64,000 nucleotides of DNA, from the NCBI GenBank assembly GCA_017478025.1, contig JAFVGZ010000039.1, positions 1-64,000 on the forward strand, in the 5' to 3' direction. This DNA comes from Prevotella sp. GTDB taxonomy: Bacteria > Bacteroidota > Bacteroidia > Bacteroidales > Bacteroidaceae. The position numbers were made by a program, and so were the translations under genes. Under the pieces are notes generated by a model. That model was not told the origin of the DNA and did no database searches. It worked only from the letters and a program-made list of their open reading frames with translations. Numbering within the stretch: the first letter of the stretch is position 1; each line of letters opens with the position of its first letter. Below are positions 8,540 to 17,700 of the stretch, piece by piece.

Positions 8540-10939
8540 TTATCTTATCGGGAACATGTAGAACTTACGGTCTTTCTTGTAGTCCAGCATCCATTGATCA
8601 AGGATGATGTGGTTGTCGAGTGCCGTGATGGTGATGGTGTGACTGCCAGCGGAGAGGGTTGCCTCAGTCTCGCGGAGTGCCTGACCTCTCAGAACGTTCT
8701 TCTTCCAGCGCTCTGAGCGATAGGGCTCTTTGAGCGAATAGACTACCGGCTCTGCCCCGTCGATGCTGACGCTATAACGCAGGTCACCTTTGTCGTTGGG
8801 CTGAGTGGGGATGAGGGCTGTGCGAATGACGGCATTACCGTCCTGAGTGGTGGTAAAGTTATAGGTGACACTTGCACCACGGGCTATGCTGACAGCATTC
8901 ATGCTGTGACCAAGCATGCTGATGGGCACTACCTGACCGGAGTTGGAGTCATAACTGCTGGCATTTCTTACGATACATCCGTCAAGCACTTTGCCTGAGA
9001 GAGGACGGCTCTTGCCCAGACGAATGGTGGTGGAGTCGTGGGGATGGTAGTCCTGGAAGACAGGGAGATTGCGCGGATTGCAGTTCATGGAACCGCGCCA
9101 CTTACCGTCAGCCATTTCGTTGTACTTATGGGTGAGCATCTTGATTTTATTCTGCCACTCTGATGCGCTCACAGTATCTCCGAGCTGCGCCTCCAAGTGT
9201 TTGTGTGCCATTGCTGCGGCACACTCTATGGGGTATTGCACAACGGAGAAGAATGCAGGATCATCACGTCCTATGAGGTTTACTTTGGCAACGAGGTTGT
9301 CATATTCCTCAAGGTAACGCTCCAGCTCGCCGCCAAACTCTGTCTCTGAGAATTCCGTCCCGTGAGGTGCAGATAGCCCACGTGGGTATTTGCGTTTGTC
9401 AAGCTCCACCTGTGTCCAACCCATGAACTCAGGTTTGCGAATGCCTGTGAGCTGATAGAACTTCTGCATCAGGGGCTCCACCTTGAAGGCGGTCTGGTCG
9501 CCCAGAACCTCACAAAGCCAGTTACGGAGGTGGTTTTCGATGGTATTGGGCTTCACAACATTAATATTCCACGCCAAATCGAGGAAGAGGGAGAGATCAT
9601 AAGCCGCCACCTTGGGATCATGGACATTAGCTATCCACACATCCTTGCAGTTGTGGTCGTATGCCTCTTTCATCTCTGAATAGATGAGTCCAGGCTGCGT
9701 GGTGGTGAGCCACAGATAGTCATGTGGGCGCCCCCAATAGCTGAGGTGGTAGTAAACGCCTCCTCCACCCTGCCGTTTCTGCTGAATGGAATCGCTGACA
9801 CGCGTGAGGTAGCCGTAGTTGTCGTCACACCACATGAGCGTGACATCGTCAGGCACTTTAAGACCGTCTTCGTAAATCTCAAGAACTTCTTTATAGGGGA
9901 TAAAGACCTGTGGCACGGATGCTACATCCTTATTATAATACTTCTTCAGCAGATTGCGCTGGCTATTGATGACCGCCTGCAGTCCTGCAAGCTTCTCTTC
10001 CTTAGTCTTGCATCCTTCCATAGCACCGTCATGTATGCCGCGCATGCCGATGGTGAAGAGTGCCTCCTGACCCTTCACCTCCTTGAGGCGCTCCGTCCAG
10101 TATTTCTCCACGTTGCGCCTGTTGGTGATGAAGTTGTAATTGCCACGTTTGGCTACGTCCCATTCGTCAACGTTGTTTCTCAATAGCGGCTCACAATGGG
10201 AGGTACCGATGACGATGTCGAAAGAGTCAGCCAACTCTCGGTTGCCCTTAACGGTAAAGAATGCTTTGGTGCCGGAATGCATAGCGGGCCAAAGGGTGTT
10301 GGCCTTAAGGCGCAGCATGAGTTCAAAGAACCTGCGATAGGTCTTAGGACCGATGGTGCCAGAAGGTTCCATGAGGTGAGGAGCTTTGTGTGCCCACTCT
10401 CGCGTGGACCAGTCCTCATCGTTGAGGAAGATGCCGCGATACTTCACGGATGGACTTTCGAAAATCTTGAAGTCGCTCATCATGTATAGTTCCTTCTTGC
10501 GCTCAGGCTTTGCATCAGCCCACCATACCCAGGGCGATACACCTGCCTGACGTGAGAGCTCCAGAATGCCGTAAGCCGTACCGCGTCCATTATTACCTAT
10601 TATATAAATATGTCCACGATATACGCCGACAACATAGGAGTCAGGCTCCGTGAGAAGACGGTCAGGAACCATTCCCGTGCGTTGCAGCATCACCAGCTGA
10701 TAGCGTGTCAGCTTGTCTATTTCATAAATGTCTATCTTGGATACCTCATGCTGATAAGCCCGCTTTCCCGTGACCAGCTCCATATCTTCCTCAAACATAT
10801 CAAGGGCGATACGAGCAACGGGGGCAAGCTTACCAACAACATTATATCTTACTGATACGCTTCCATCAAACCATTGTACAGCATAGGATTTCACTACGCC
10901 ACAAACGAGAATGAACAGCGACAGAAGTACTCTATTCAT
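8540..10939 (-). CDS. Glycoside hydrolase family 115, xylan alpha-glucuronidase
   Basis: 799 residues with a signal peptide (first about 20) and the GH115 core: YRGIFLNDEDW, LMLRLKANTLWPAMH, GTSHCEPL and TIGMRGIHDG are typical of the family. GH115 enzymes remove 1,2-linked (4-O-methyl) glucuronic acid from xylan in the periplasm or outside the cell. The C-terminal beta-sandwich domain of the family is present (about 650-790, ending near ITALDNHIILDQWMLD). The gene is divergent from GH97 at 11064 with a 124-bp shared intergenic space holding promoters for both. This suggests glycan use, though no SusC/D pair is in the window. Confidence 0.92.
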   Translation of the reverse strand: MNRVLLSLFILVCGVVKSYAVQWFDGSVSVRYNVVGKLAPVARIALDMFEEDMELVTGKRAYQHEVSKIDIYEIDKLTRYQLVMLQRTGMVPDRLLTEPDSYVVGVYRGHIYIIGNNGRGTAYGILELSRQAGVSPWVWWADAKPERKKELYMMSDFKIFESPSVKYRGIFLNDEDWSTREWAHKAPHLMEPSGTIGPKTYRRFFELMLRLKANTLWPAMHSGTKAFFTVKGNRELADSFDIVIGTSHCEPLLRNNVDEWDVAKRGNYNFITNRRNVEKYWTERLKEVKGQEALFTIGMRGIHDGAMEGCKTKEEKLAGLQAVINSQRNLLKKYYNKDVASVPQVFIPYKEVLEIYEDGLKVPDDVTLMWCDDNYGYLTRVSDSIQQKRQGGGGVYYHLSYWGRPHDYLWLTTTQPGLIYSEMKEAYDHNCKDVWIANVHDPKVAAYDLSLFLDLAWNINVVKPNTIENHLRNWLCEVLGDQTAFKVEPLMQKFYQLTGIRKPEFMGWTQVELDKRKYPRGLSAPHGTEFSETEFGGELERYLEEYDNLVAKVNLIGRDDPAFFSVVQYPIECAAAMAHKHLEAQLGDTVSASEWQNKIKMLTHKYNEMADGKWRGSMNCNPRNLPVFQDYHPHDSTTIRLGKSRPLSGKVLDGCIVRNASSYDSNSGQVVPISMLGHSMNAVSIARGASVTYNFTTTQDGNAVIRTALIPTQPNDKGDLRYSVSIDGAEPVVYSLKEPYRSERWKKNVLRGQALRETEATLSAGSHTITITALDNHIILDQWMLDYKKDRKFYMFPIR

Positions 10940-10975
10940 AAGTTCAGGTTAGGATTTAGTTGAGAAATCTGCGTG

Positions 10976-11007
10976 CGAAATTACAAATAAGTTTTAAGAT
11001 ATGCAAG
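10976..11007 (-). promoter_or_regulatory. Probable promoter of GH115, conserved-spacer type
   Basis: On the minus strand -7 TAATTTCG (10976-10983, one mismatch to TAnnTTTG) follows -33 CTTG (11004-11007) after exactly 20 bp. The spacer begins CATATCTTAAAACTTA, nearly the same as in the rsfS and cysE promoters. Confidence 0.6.
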
Positions 11008-11022
11008 AAAAGATTTTATTTT

Positions 11023-11054
11023 TTTGCACAATTCAAAACTAAGTATTAATTTTG
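11023..11054 (+). promoter_or_regulatory. Promoter of GH97 and the TonB-motor operon
   Basis: -33 TTTG (11023-11026), 20-bp spacer, -7 TAATTTTG (11047-11054). Only 9 nt separate the -7 box from the ATG at 11064, so the transcript must be nearly leaderless. Confidence 0.75.
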
Positions 11055-11063
11055 CGTGCAATT

Positions 11064-13166
11064 ATGGCAAAAAGACATTTATATATTGCTCAGGCACTTC
11101 TCGCTATCTTTATGCTTGCTACGCCTGCGAAAGGTGCTAACGGACTTGATGATGGTAAATCGATACTTTCGCCTGACGGCAGACTGTCAGTACATCTGTC
11201 GTTGTCGCAGGAAGGACGGTTAGAGTACTGCGTAACCTATGACGGCAAGACAATGGTGGAGACATCAAGGCTTGGACTCCTTACTGATATAGGGGACTAC
11301 ACGCGGAGTCTGGAGTATGTGTCAGACAGGGAAAGTCTGGTTGACACCACTTATGTGATGCGCGGCACCAAGCGGGGCGGCAATCACTATGTGGCACATC
11401 GTTATGAGCTGACCCTGAAGGCACCAAAGAGCAAGCGCGATATGACGCTTATCGTTCAGGTGAGCAATAACGACATAGCATACCGCTATCACTTCGACGG
11501 CTCCAAGAGCATCAGCAAGGATGAGCCTCGACGCATCACGATACTCAGCGAGGCGGGATCATATCGCTTCCCTGAAGGAACGACAACATTCCTCTCGCCC
11601 CAGATAGACGGCGATCACAAGGGATGGATGAGCACCAAGCCCAGCTATGAGGAGGAATATAAGGCTGATGCCAAGATGGATGAGCCCTCAAAGTATGGCA
11701 AGGGATATACATTCCCGTGCCTTTTTCATGTAGGCGGAGCATCTTGTGGCGATACCGGTATAGGTGCCAAAAAGAGTAATAACAGCAAGAACAGCAAGAA
11801 CGGGAAATGCGACGGCTGGGTATTGCTGAGCGAGACAGGCGTGGGCAGCAGCTATTGCGCAAGCCATATCAGAGACTATTCTGAGGAGAATGGCTATACC
11901 ATAGCCTTTCCCGATATGACGGAGAACCACGGAATAGGCAGCACTACACCTGCGATGAGCCTGCCAGGAGACACTCCTTGGCGCACCATAACAGTAGGCA
12001 ATTCGCTTAAACCTATTGTAGAGACAACGATACCGTATGACGTTGTGGATGAACAATATAAGGCACGCGAAGAGTATCGTCCAGGCAGATATACCTGGAG
12101 TTGGCTGATATGGCAGGACAATAGCGCCAACTATGATGACCAGGTACAGTTTATCAATACCGCTTCGGAGATGGGCTTTGAATACTGCCTTGTGGATGGC
12201 TTCTGGGACGTGCAGACAGGCAGGAAGCGCATAGAGGAGCTGAGCCGCTATGCCCAGAGCAAGGGAGTGCACCTCATGCTGTGGTATAACAGCAACGGAG
12301 CTGCTAACGATGCTCCACAGGGACCGCGAAACTGTATGAATACAGCCATTGCCCGAGAGAAAGAGATGGCGTGGATGGAGAGTATAGGCATAAAGGGAAT
12401 AAAGGTGGATTTCTTTGGAGGCGACAAGCAGCAGACCATACAACTCTATGAGGACATACTGAGTGATGCTAACCGTCACGGCATTCAGGTGATATTCCAC
12501 GGATGCACATTGCCACGTGGTTGGGAGAAGATGTATCCTAACTTTGTAGCTTCCGAGGCTGTGCTGGCATCTGAGAATGTGTATTTCAATGAGCACCACG
12601 CCAAGCAGGAGGGGTTTGAGCTCACGATGCACCCCTTCTGTCGAAATGCCGTAGCCAGCATGGACTGGGGAGGCTGCCTGATGAATCACTATATGAATAA
12701 GGAGGACAAGCCCGGCAAGAGACATCGCCGATATACGAGCGATACGTTTGAGATGGCTGCAGGCATAATAAACCAGACGAGCATCAACTGTGTGGATATG
12801 CAGCCCAGCAACCTGAAGACCCTGCCTGCGTTTGAGCTGGATTTCCTCAGAGAACTCCCTACCACATGGGAAGAGACGCAGTATCTGTATGGCTATCCCA
12901 CAAAGGATGTGGTCCTGGCTCGCAAGAGCACAAAAGGCGAGTGGATTGTAGCAGGACTGAATGGCGAAGCGTCTGCCAAGACTATCACCCTCTCGCTCCC
13001 GATGTTTGCGGGAAAGACCGTCAGCTACTATACAGACCGCCCTGCAAAGAAGGGTGAGACCTTCCCTACCCCCGAACTGAGGGAACTGAAGGTGGATAAG
13101 AACGGAAAGACAAAAGTAACGATACAGGGTATGGGAGGAGTGATACTGAAATTGAAGAAGATATGA
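11064..13166 (+). CDS. Glycoside hydrolase family 97
   Basis: About 700 residues from ATG 11064 (an upstream TTG at 11052 lies inside the -7 box and is rejected). It has a signal peptide, an N-terminal beta-sandwich (LSPDGRLSVHLSL, DIAYRYHFDG) and the (beta/alpha)8 barrel with IKGIKVDFFGG and FHGCTLPRGWEKMYPN. GH97 contains alpha-glucosidases (inverting) and alpha-galactosidases (retaining); the Asp in KVDFF is the nucleophile position of the retaining subgroup, so that subgroup is favoured. Where many members read MDYTP, this one has MDWGG. Its TGA overlaps the next ATG (ATGA), coupling it to the ExbB-like gene. Confidence 0.92.
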   Translation: MAKRHLYIAQALLAIFMLATPAKGANGLDDGKSILSPDGRLSVHLSLSQEGRLEYCVTYDGKTMVETSRLGLLTDIGDYTRSLEYVSDRESLVDTTYVMRGTKRGGNHYVAHRYELTLKAPKSKRDMTLIVQVSNNDIAYRYHFDGSKSISKDEPRRITILSEAGSYRFPEGTTTFLSPQIDGDHKGWMSTKPSYEEEYKADAKMDEPSKYGKGYTFPCLFHVGGASCGDTGIGAKKSNNSKNSKNGKCDGWVLLSETGVGSSYCASHIRDYSEENGYTIAFPDMTENHGIGSTTPAMSLPGDTPWRTITVGNSLKPIVETTIPYDVVDEQYKAREEYRPGRYTWSWLIWQDNSANYDDQVQFINTASEMGFEYCLVDGFWDVQTGRKRIEELSRYAQSKGVHLMLWYNSNGAANDAPQGPRNCMNTAIAREKEMAWMESIGIKGIKVDFFGGDKQQTIQLYEDILSDANRHGIQVIFHGCTLPRGWEKMYPNFVASEAVLASENVYFNEHHAKQEGFELTMHPFCRNAVASMDWGGCLMNHYMNKEDKPGKRHRRYTSDTFEMAAGIINQTSINCVDMQPSNLKTLPAFELDFLRELPTTWEETQYLYGYPTKDVVLARKSTKGEWIVAGLNGEASAKTITLSLPMFAGKTVSYYTDRPAKKGETFPTPELRELKVDKNGKTKVTIQGMGGVILKLKKI

Positions 13167-14065
13167 AAGCAAAACTGAATATAATACTGATTTTCATTAC
13201 GTTCCTGATGTGCTGCGACTGCATAAGTGCAGCTCCAGGAAATGCTGCAAATGGTAATGCTGCTACAGCAAAGGCAACCACAGAAAAGGCTGCTACGGCA
13301 AGTGCTGAAGGCAAGAGCAAGGATACCGTCATGGTGGATAGTAACGCCTCTAACGATAGTACGACGATGGGCGATTTGCTCGATGATGCTGCGCTTGAGA
13401 TGGAGGATAGTACAGGTGTGGCACAGGATGACGGCGTCTATACCCAACTGAAGACGAAGTTCATGGATGGCGGCGTGGGATTTATGTCGCTTGTGGCACT
13501 TTGCCTGATTATCGGTCTGTCTTTCTGCATAGAGCGTATTGTGTATCTCAGTATGTCGGAGATTGATGCGAGGAAATTCATGCAGAGCGTGGAGAACAAG
13601 CTCAAGACTGAGGGCATAGAGGCTGCCAAGGACCTCTGTCGCGACACACGCGGTCCCGTGGCAAGCATAGCATATCAGGGGTTGTTGAGACACAAGGATA
13701 CGTTAGAGAACATCGAGCGCTCCGTATCATCTTACGCTTCCGTGCAGATAGGCAATATGGAGAAAGGCTGCTCCTGGATTACACTTTGCATCGCTATGGC
13801 TCCCTCGCTGGGATTCCTGGGTACGGTAATTGGTATGGTGATGGCCTTTGACAACATCGAGATGGCAGGAGACATAGGACCTACCATCGTGGCTTCAGGC
13901 ATGAAGGTGGCGCTTATCACGACTATCTTCGGTATCATAACAGCCCTGATACTGCAGCTGTTCTACAACTATATACTCACGAAGATAGACCGTCTGACAG
14001 CACAAATGGAAGAGAGCGCCATAACATTAATGGATATTCTTTCTGAAGAGAAATCAAAGAAATGA
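13163..14065 (+). CDS. ExbB/TolQ/MotA-family proton channel subunit
   Basis: 300 residues: a signal-like first helix, an Ala/Thr/Lys/Ser-rich low-complexity stretch (about 23-75), then the MotA/TolQ/ExbB domain with membrane segments near GFMSLVALCLIIGLSFCIE, WITLCIAMAPSLGFLGTVIGM and IVASGMKVALITTIFGII. It would form the pentameric channel that powers TonB- or TolA-type energy transduction. The N-terminal extension is longer than in E. coli ExbB. The start overlaps GH97 by 4 bp, and its own stop overlaps the next gene by 4 bp. Confidence 0.92.
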   Translation: MKAKLNIILIFITFLMCCDCISAAPGNAANGNAATAKATTEKAATASAEGKSKDTVMVDSNASNDSTTMGDLLDDAALEMEDSTGVAQDDGVYTQLKTKFMDGGVGFMSLVALCLIIGLSFCIERIVYLSMSEIDARKFMQSVENKLKTEGIEAAKDLCRDTRGPVASIAYQGLLRHKDTLENIERSVSSYASVQIGNMEKGCSWITLCIAMAPSLGFLGTVIGMVMAFDNIEMAGDIGPTIVASGMKVALITTIFGIITALILQLFYNYILTKIDRLTAQMEESAITLMDILSEEKSKK

Positions 14066-14358
14066 GCATCATAGCTGACATATTCATCATCGTTGCGCTT
14101 GCGGCAATTGTCGTTGCTCTGGCGTTGACATTCTGGTCTGTGGCGCATTCCCTCAAGCTGAACAAGCGCAAGTATAGGGAGAACGGAGTACCCGTCGGTA
14201 CTATCGGATGGGCCACATTTGGATTGCTCATGGTTATCGCTCTGCCTACGTTACTCTTCATGGGGTATGCCAATATGTGTATCATCACTTCTATCGTATT
14301 GTTTATTGTAGCAATAACGGCTTTGCTTTATGACAAGCTCGTAAAGTCAAAGCCATAA
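14062..14358 (+). CDS. Small inner-membrane protein of the Exb operon
   Basis: 98 residues with three hydrophobic helices: an N-terminal helix (IFIIVALAAIVVALALTFW), a middle helix and a C-terminal helix (ITSIVLFIVAITALLYD). A basic loop (KLNKRKYREN) lies after the first. I do not recognise a named family. Its ATGA overlap with the ExbB-like gene and the 9-bp gap to ExbD argue that it is a component or assembly factor of the motor. Confidence 0.8.
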   Translation: MSIIADIFIIVALAAIVVALALTFWSVAHSLKLNKRKYRENGVPVGTIGWATFGLLMVIALPTLLFMGYANMCIITSIVLFIVAITALLYDKLVKSKP

Positions 14359-14367
14359 TCATTCATC

Positions 14368-14805
14368 ATGTTCAAGCGCAGAAAACAACATAACGTACCG
14401 GGACTTAACACGGCTTCTACTGCCGACATCTCGTTCATGCTCCTCATATTCTTCCTAATCACAACGTCTATGGACAGCGATAAGGGATTGGGACGCGGGT
14501 TGCCTCCGTTGGATCCTGAAGAACAGCAACAGGAGATGGATATTGACCGTGAGAAGGTGATGACGATACACTTGCTGGAAGATGGTTCGCTGACAATTAA
14601 TGACGAGAAGACTGAGCTGACACCTGCGATACGTAAGCGAGTAAAGCAATTCATCGTAAAGGCAGGACCGAAACATATCATAGAGCTGCACGTAAACCGC
14701 GATGCAGAATATGACGCGTACTTCCGGCTACAGAACCAACTGGTGAAGACCTACGCAGAACTGAAGGACTATCCGCAACGAATACAAGAGATAGAAGAAC
14801 CCTGA
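14368..14805 (+). CDS. ExbD/TolR-family protein, first copy
   Basis: 145 residues: a short basic cytoplasmic N-terminus, one membrane helix with the essential acidic residue (Asp in TASTADISFMLLIFF), and a periplasmic domain with the TolR/ExbD fold (ELHVNRDAEYDAYF). The Asp carries protons through the ExbB channel. A Glu/Gln-rich linker (PEEQQQEMDIDREK) is present. A second ExbD follows, so the motor may use a mixed ExbD dimer. Confidence 0.93.
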   Translation: MFKRRKQHNVPGLNTASTADISFMLLIFFLITTSMDSDKGLGRGLPPLDPEEQQQEMDIDREKVMTIHLLEDGSLTINDEKTELTPAIRKRVKQFIVKAGPKHIIELHVNRDAEYDAYFRLQNQLVKTYAELKDYPQRIQEIEEP

Positions 14806-14880
14806 CCACAACAAAGAAACAACCACGAATTTCGCGCTCCGAGCTTGCTCGCCTGAGCATCCACAGAAGCGAAAAAAATA

Positions 14881-14914
14881 GTACATTGTAAATTGTACAT
14901 TGTAAATTGTACAT
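14881..14914. repeat. GTACATTGTAAATT array ending in the exbD2 start codon
   Basis: Tandem GTACATTGTAAATT units run directly into TTGTACATGATAAAG, so the start codon of the second exbD is part of the repeat. The preceding 60 bp (14821-14880) holds CCACGAATTTCGCGCTCCGAGC, a relative of the element at 30.45 kb. The same GTACATTGTAAATT theme recurs at 21.3, 38.7 and 50.2 kb. Confidence 0.8.
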
Positions 14915-15356
14915 GATAAAGATTCGCCGACATAAGCATCATAGCGTTCCGACATTGAACATGGCTTCAATGCCCGACCTGATATTCACGGTACTCTTTT
15001 TCTTCATGATTGTGACCCACATGAGGACTGAGACACCGCGACTGGCTATAGATGTGCCCCAAGGCACAGACCTCACAAAGCCACAACATCGACGCTACAT
15101 TACCACATTGTATGTAGGTAAAGATGATGCAGGTGACACACAGATACAGCTGGGCGAGAATATCATCCCATTAGAGGATGTGGGCAGCGTCATCGGTCAA
15201 TTGAAGAAAAGGCTCAACGATGATGATGCAGAATACTTTACCGTAAATATCCGTGCAGACAAGGGCACGAAGATGGGAATCATAACGGATATAAAACAAC
15301 AACTGCGTAAGGTGGGAGCATTAAAGATAAGGTATAATGCCGTAGAAAATAAATAA
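14913..15356 (+). CDS. ExbD/TolR-family protein, second copy
   Basis: About 147 residues from ATG 14913 (a TTG two codons earlier is less likely). Basic N-terminus (MIKIRRHKHH), one membrane helix with Asp in MASMPDLIFTVLFFFM, and a periplasmic domain with NIRADKGTKMGIITDIKQQLR. It is divergent from the first ExbD, so a heterodimer is plausible. It is separated by 107 bp of repeats from exbD1 and by 42 bp from thyA. Confidence 0.93.
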   Translation: MIKIRRHKHHSVPTLNMASMPDLIFTVLFFFMIVTHMRTETPRLAIDVPQGTDLTKPQHRRYITTLYVGKDDAGDTQIQLGENIIPLEDVGSVIGQLKKRLNDDDAEYFTVNIRADKGTKMGIITDIKQQLRKVGALKIRYNAVENK

Positions 15357-15398
15357 AAATTATCACGGGGGGAATTAATAGAACCCGCCATAATCAAT

Positions 15399-16193
15399 AT
15401 GCAACAATACTTAGACTTACTTCGTCGCATCACCACAGAAGGCGTTACGAAAACAGACCGTACTGGAACAGGCACGAAAAGTGTGTTTGGACATCAAATG
15501 CGTTTCAAAATGTCTGATGGCTTTCCGCTGTTAACAACAAAGAAACTTCACCTGAAGTCAATCATCTACGAACTGCTTTGGTTTCTCCAGGGCGATACGA
15601 ACGTGAAATACCTTCAGGAACATGGTGTGAGGATATGGAATGAGTGGGCAGATGAGAATGGAGAACTCGGACCCGTGTATGGTCATCAATGGCGCTCGTG
15701 GCCTGACTATAATGGGGGGACGATAGACCAGATACAGCAATGTATAGACCTGATAAAGAACCACCCAGACTCAAGACGCATCATGGTTAGCGCGTGGAAT
15801 CCTGCAGAGGTGCCCCAGATGGCGCTGCCTCCTTGCCATTGTCTGTTCCAGTTCTACGTGGCAGACGGTAAGCTTTCCCTACAGCTATACCAACGAAGCG
15901 CAGACACATTCCTCGGAGTGCCATTCAATATCGCCAGCTATGCGCTGCTGCTACAGATGATGGCACAAGTGACAGGACTGGAATGCGGTGACTTCGTACA
16001 CACAACAGGAGACACACATCTTTATCTCAATCATCTGGAACAGGCAGAACTACAGTTGACACGCACACCACGCCCACTACCCAAGATGAACATCAATCCT
16101 GATGTGAAAGACCTGTTCTCATTCAGATACGAGGATTTTGAACTGACTGACTATGACCCCTGGCCACACATCAAGGCGGAAGTAAGCGTATAA
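15399..16193 (+). CDS. Thymidylate synthase
   Basis: 264 residues, full length for ThyA. It makes dTMP from dUMP using methylene-tetrahydrofolate. Visible are the N-terminal Arg loop ([18 protein letters not shown]), the catalytic Cys in [12 protein letters not shown], the dUMP-binding [11 protein letters not shown] and [20 protein letters not shown]. folA follows at 16346, the usual partner that recycles the dihydrofolate made here. Confidence 0.98.
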   Translation: MQQYLDLLRRITTEGVTKTDRTGTGTKSVFGHQMRFKMSDGFPLLTTKKLHLKSIIYELLWFLQGDTNVKYLQEHGVRIWNEWADENGELGPVYGHQWRSWPDYNGGTIDQIQQCIDLIKNHPDSRRIMVSAWNPAEVPQMALPPCHCLFQFYVADGKLSLQLYQRSADTFLGVPFNIASYALLLQMMAQVTGLECGDFVHTTGDTHLYLNHLEQAELQLTRTPRPLPKMNINPDVKDLFSFRYEDFELTDYDPWPHIKAEVSV

Positions 16194-16209
16194 ATCAAAG
16201 CATTAACCC

Positions 16210-16275
16210 ACTTCCCTCATGGCGCTGAGTTACTTCCCTCATGGCGCTGAGTTACTTCCCTCATGGCGCTGAGTT
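16210..16275. repeat. Three tandem copies of a 22-bp repeat upstream of folA
   Basis: Three perfect head-to-tail units (16210-16231, 16232-16253, 16254-16275) starting ACTTCCCTC and ending GCGCTGAGTT. Each unit holds an ATG in the folA direction. A GC-rich hairpin (CCCTGCGG, loop TTTCC, CCGCAGGG; 16286-16306) follows with no T tract. Confidence 0.95.
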
Positions 16276-16345
16276 ACATAGAGTGCCCTGCGGTTTCCCC
16301 GCAGGGATCCCTAAGTCCCCCACACCGTTTCATCAATTTGACAAT

Positions 16346-16825
16346 ATGATCACCATCATCGCAGCAGTAGCCGAAAATCGTGCTATAGGATTTGAAAACA
16401 AGTTGCTCTATTGGTTGCCCAATGACCTTAAACGCTTTAAGGCCTTGACAACAGGGCATACCATTCTCATGGGGCGCAAGACCTTTGACTCCCTGCCAAA
16501 GGGAGCTCTGCCAAACAGACGCAACGTTGTCATCTCGCGTAGTGTAACAGAAATACCCGGATGTGACGTGTACCCCACATTGGAAAGTGCCCTCAGCTCA
16601 TGCAAGGAAGAGGATGTATTCATCATCGGTGGAGCATCTATCTATGAGCAGGCTATGACACTCGCAGACAGACTCTGTCTCACAATAATTCATGACACAC
16701 CGGAGAAGGCAGACGCGTTCTTCCCAACCTATGATGATGGATGGAAAGAAACAATCCGCGAAGACCACGATACCGATGAGAAACATAATCAGAAATACTC
16801 GTTCGTTGACTATATCAGAGGTTAG
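16346..16825 (+). CDS. Dihydrofolate reductase
   Basis: 159 residues from ATG 16346, giving the typical DHFR start MITIIAAVAENRAIG. An in-frame ATG at 16241 inside the 22-bp repeat would add 35 residues and is not favoured. Key residues are visible: WLPNDLKRF with the catalytic Asp, GRKTFDSLP and the NADPH-binding IGGASIYEQ. It reduces dihydrofolate to tetrahydrofolate and pairs with ThyA. TCAATTTG lies just upstream and resembles a -7 box with one mismatch. Confidence 0.97.
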   Translation: MITIIAAVAENRAIGFENKLLYWLPNDLKRFKALTTGHTILMGRKTFDSLPKGALPNRRNVVISRSVTEIPGCDVYPTLESALSSCKEEDVFIIGGASIYEQAMTLADRLCLTIIHDTPEKADAFFPTYDDGWKETIREDHDTDEKHNQKYSFVDYIRG

Positions 16826-16881
16826 ATAACTCACTTACAGACGAGTTAAATCCTATATATCTCACCTGCATAAAAACCATC

Positions 16882-17610
16882 ATGTCCGAAGGGTTTCAGT
16901 TCAAGCATTTCTATGTCAGGCATGACCGTTGTGCCATGAAGGTTGGCACAGACGGAGTCCTGCTTGGGGCATTGGCAGAGGGAGCTTATGAAGGAACCAG
17001 CAAAGCTTCTGAGAATTCGGAAAAACGCATACTCGATATCGGAACCGGCTCTGCTCTCTGCTCATTAATGATGGCGCAACGCTATCCCGATGCCCAAATC
17101 ATAGGGATAGAAGTGGATGAGGAGGCTTGCAGTCAGGCAGAACAGAATGTAGCACAGTCACCGTTTAAGGACAGAATAACTATCATACATACCTCGTTAC
17201 AGGATTTCAGTAACGACGGCGCTCTTTTTGATAGCATCATCTGCAATCCCCCTTTCTTTGAGGAAAGCCTGCAATGTCCTGACAGTCAACGCAACGCAGC
17301 ACGTCATGCTACATCTCTCCCCTACTCCATTCTTATTTCGAGGTGCAAAGAACTGTTGTGTGATGACGGCACATTGACCATCATTTTACCCACCTCTGCC
17401 ATAAGGCGAATAGAAGAGGAATGCGCGCTCAACAGTCTCTTCATTGTCAAACAGCTGCACATCAAGACGACTGAGCGGAAACAACCAAAGCGCACCTTAT
17501 TATATATAAGGCAACATCCTGAGCCTTTAGTCACAATATCACATATCCTTACCGAAGGTGGCGAACGCTCCGCCTGGTATGCAGACATAACAAAGGATTT
17601 TTACCTCTAA
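16882..17610 (+). CDS. tRNA1(Val) (adenine37-N6)-methyltransferase
   Basis: 242 residues. It shows the SAM-binding motif ILDIGTGSALCSLMMAQ and the N6-adenine catalytic motif NPPFF, followed by the family's conserved R.AARH segment (QRNAARHATSLPY), which marks the TrmN6/YfiC group. It methylates A37 of tRNA-Val. It is the last plus-strand gene before the converging nifJ. Confidence 0.9.
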   Translation: MSEGFQFKHFYVRHDRCAMKVGTDGVLLGALAEGAYEGTSKASENSEKRILDIGTGSALCSLMMAQRYPDAQIIGIEVDEEACSQAEQNVAQSPFKDRITIIHTSLQDFSNDGALFDSIICNPPFFEESLQCPDSQRNAARHATSLPYSILISRCKELLCDDGTLTIILPTSAIRRIEEECALNSLFIVKQLHIKTTERKQPKRTLLYIRQHPEPLVTISHILTEGGERSAWYADITKDFYL

Positions 17611-17643
17611 GTTTCTACCACAAGTATTGGTAAAGACATATAA

Positions 17644-17675
17644 AAAGGGATGCACCAATTAAGGCGCATCCCTTT
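17644..17675 (-). terminator. Terminator between trmN6 and nifJ
   Basis: A perfect 10-bp stem AAAGGGATGC / GCATCCCTTT with a 12-nt loop. On the minus strand the hairpin is followed by a short T run, so it suits nifJ, which ends at 17701. It may also stop trmN6 transcripts from the other side. Confidence 0.75.
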
Positions 17676-17700
17676 CATTTATATTACATGTATTGGTTTC

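Noticed and set aside
11688..13172. 494-codon open frame opposite GH97
   Set aside because: It is antisense to a well-supported GH97 gene and its residues (His-, Cys-, Ile-rich) fit no family. It is a codon-bias shadow.
15357..15398. Riboswitch before thyA (GGGGGG...CCCGCC)
   Set aside because: The pairing is short and the 42-bp gap is too small for a known riboswitch. No riboswitch was recognised before purD or ilvE either.
16210..16275. CRISPR-like appearance of the 22-bp arrays
   Set aside because: The units are directly adjacent with no unique spacers and no cas genes are present.
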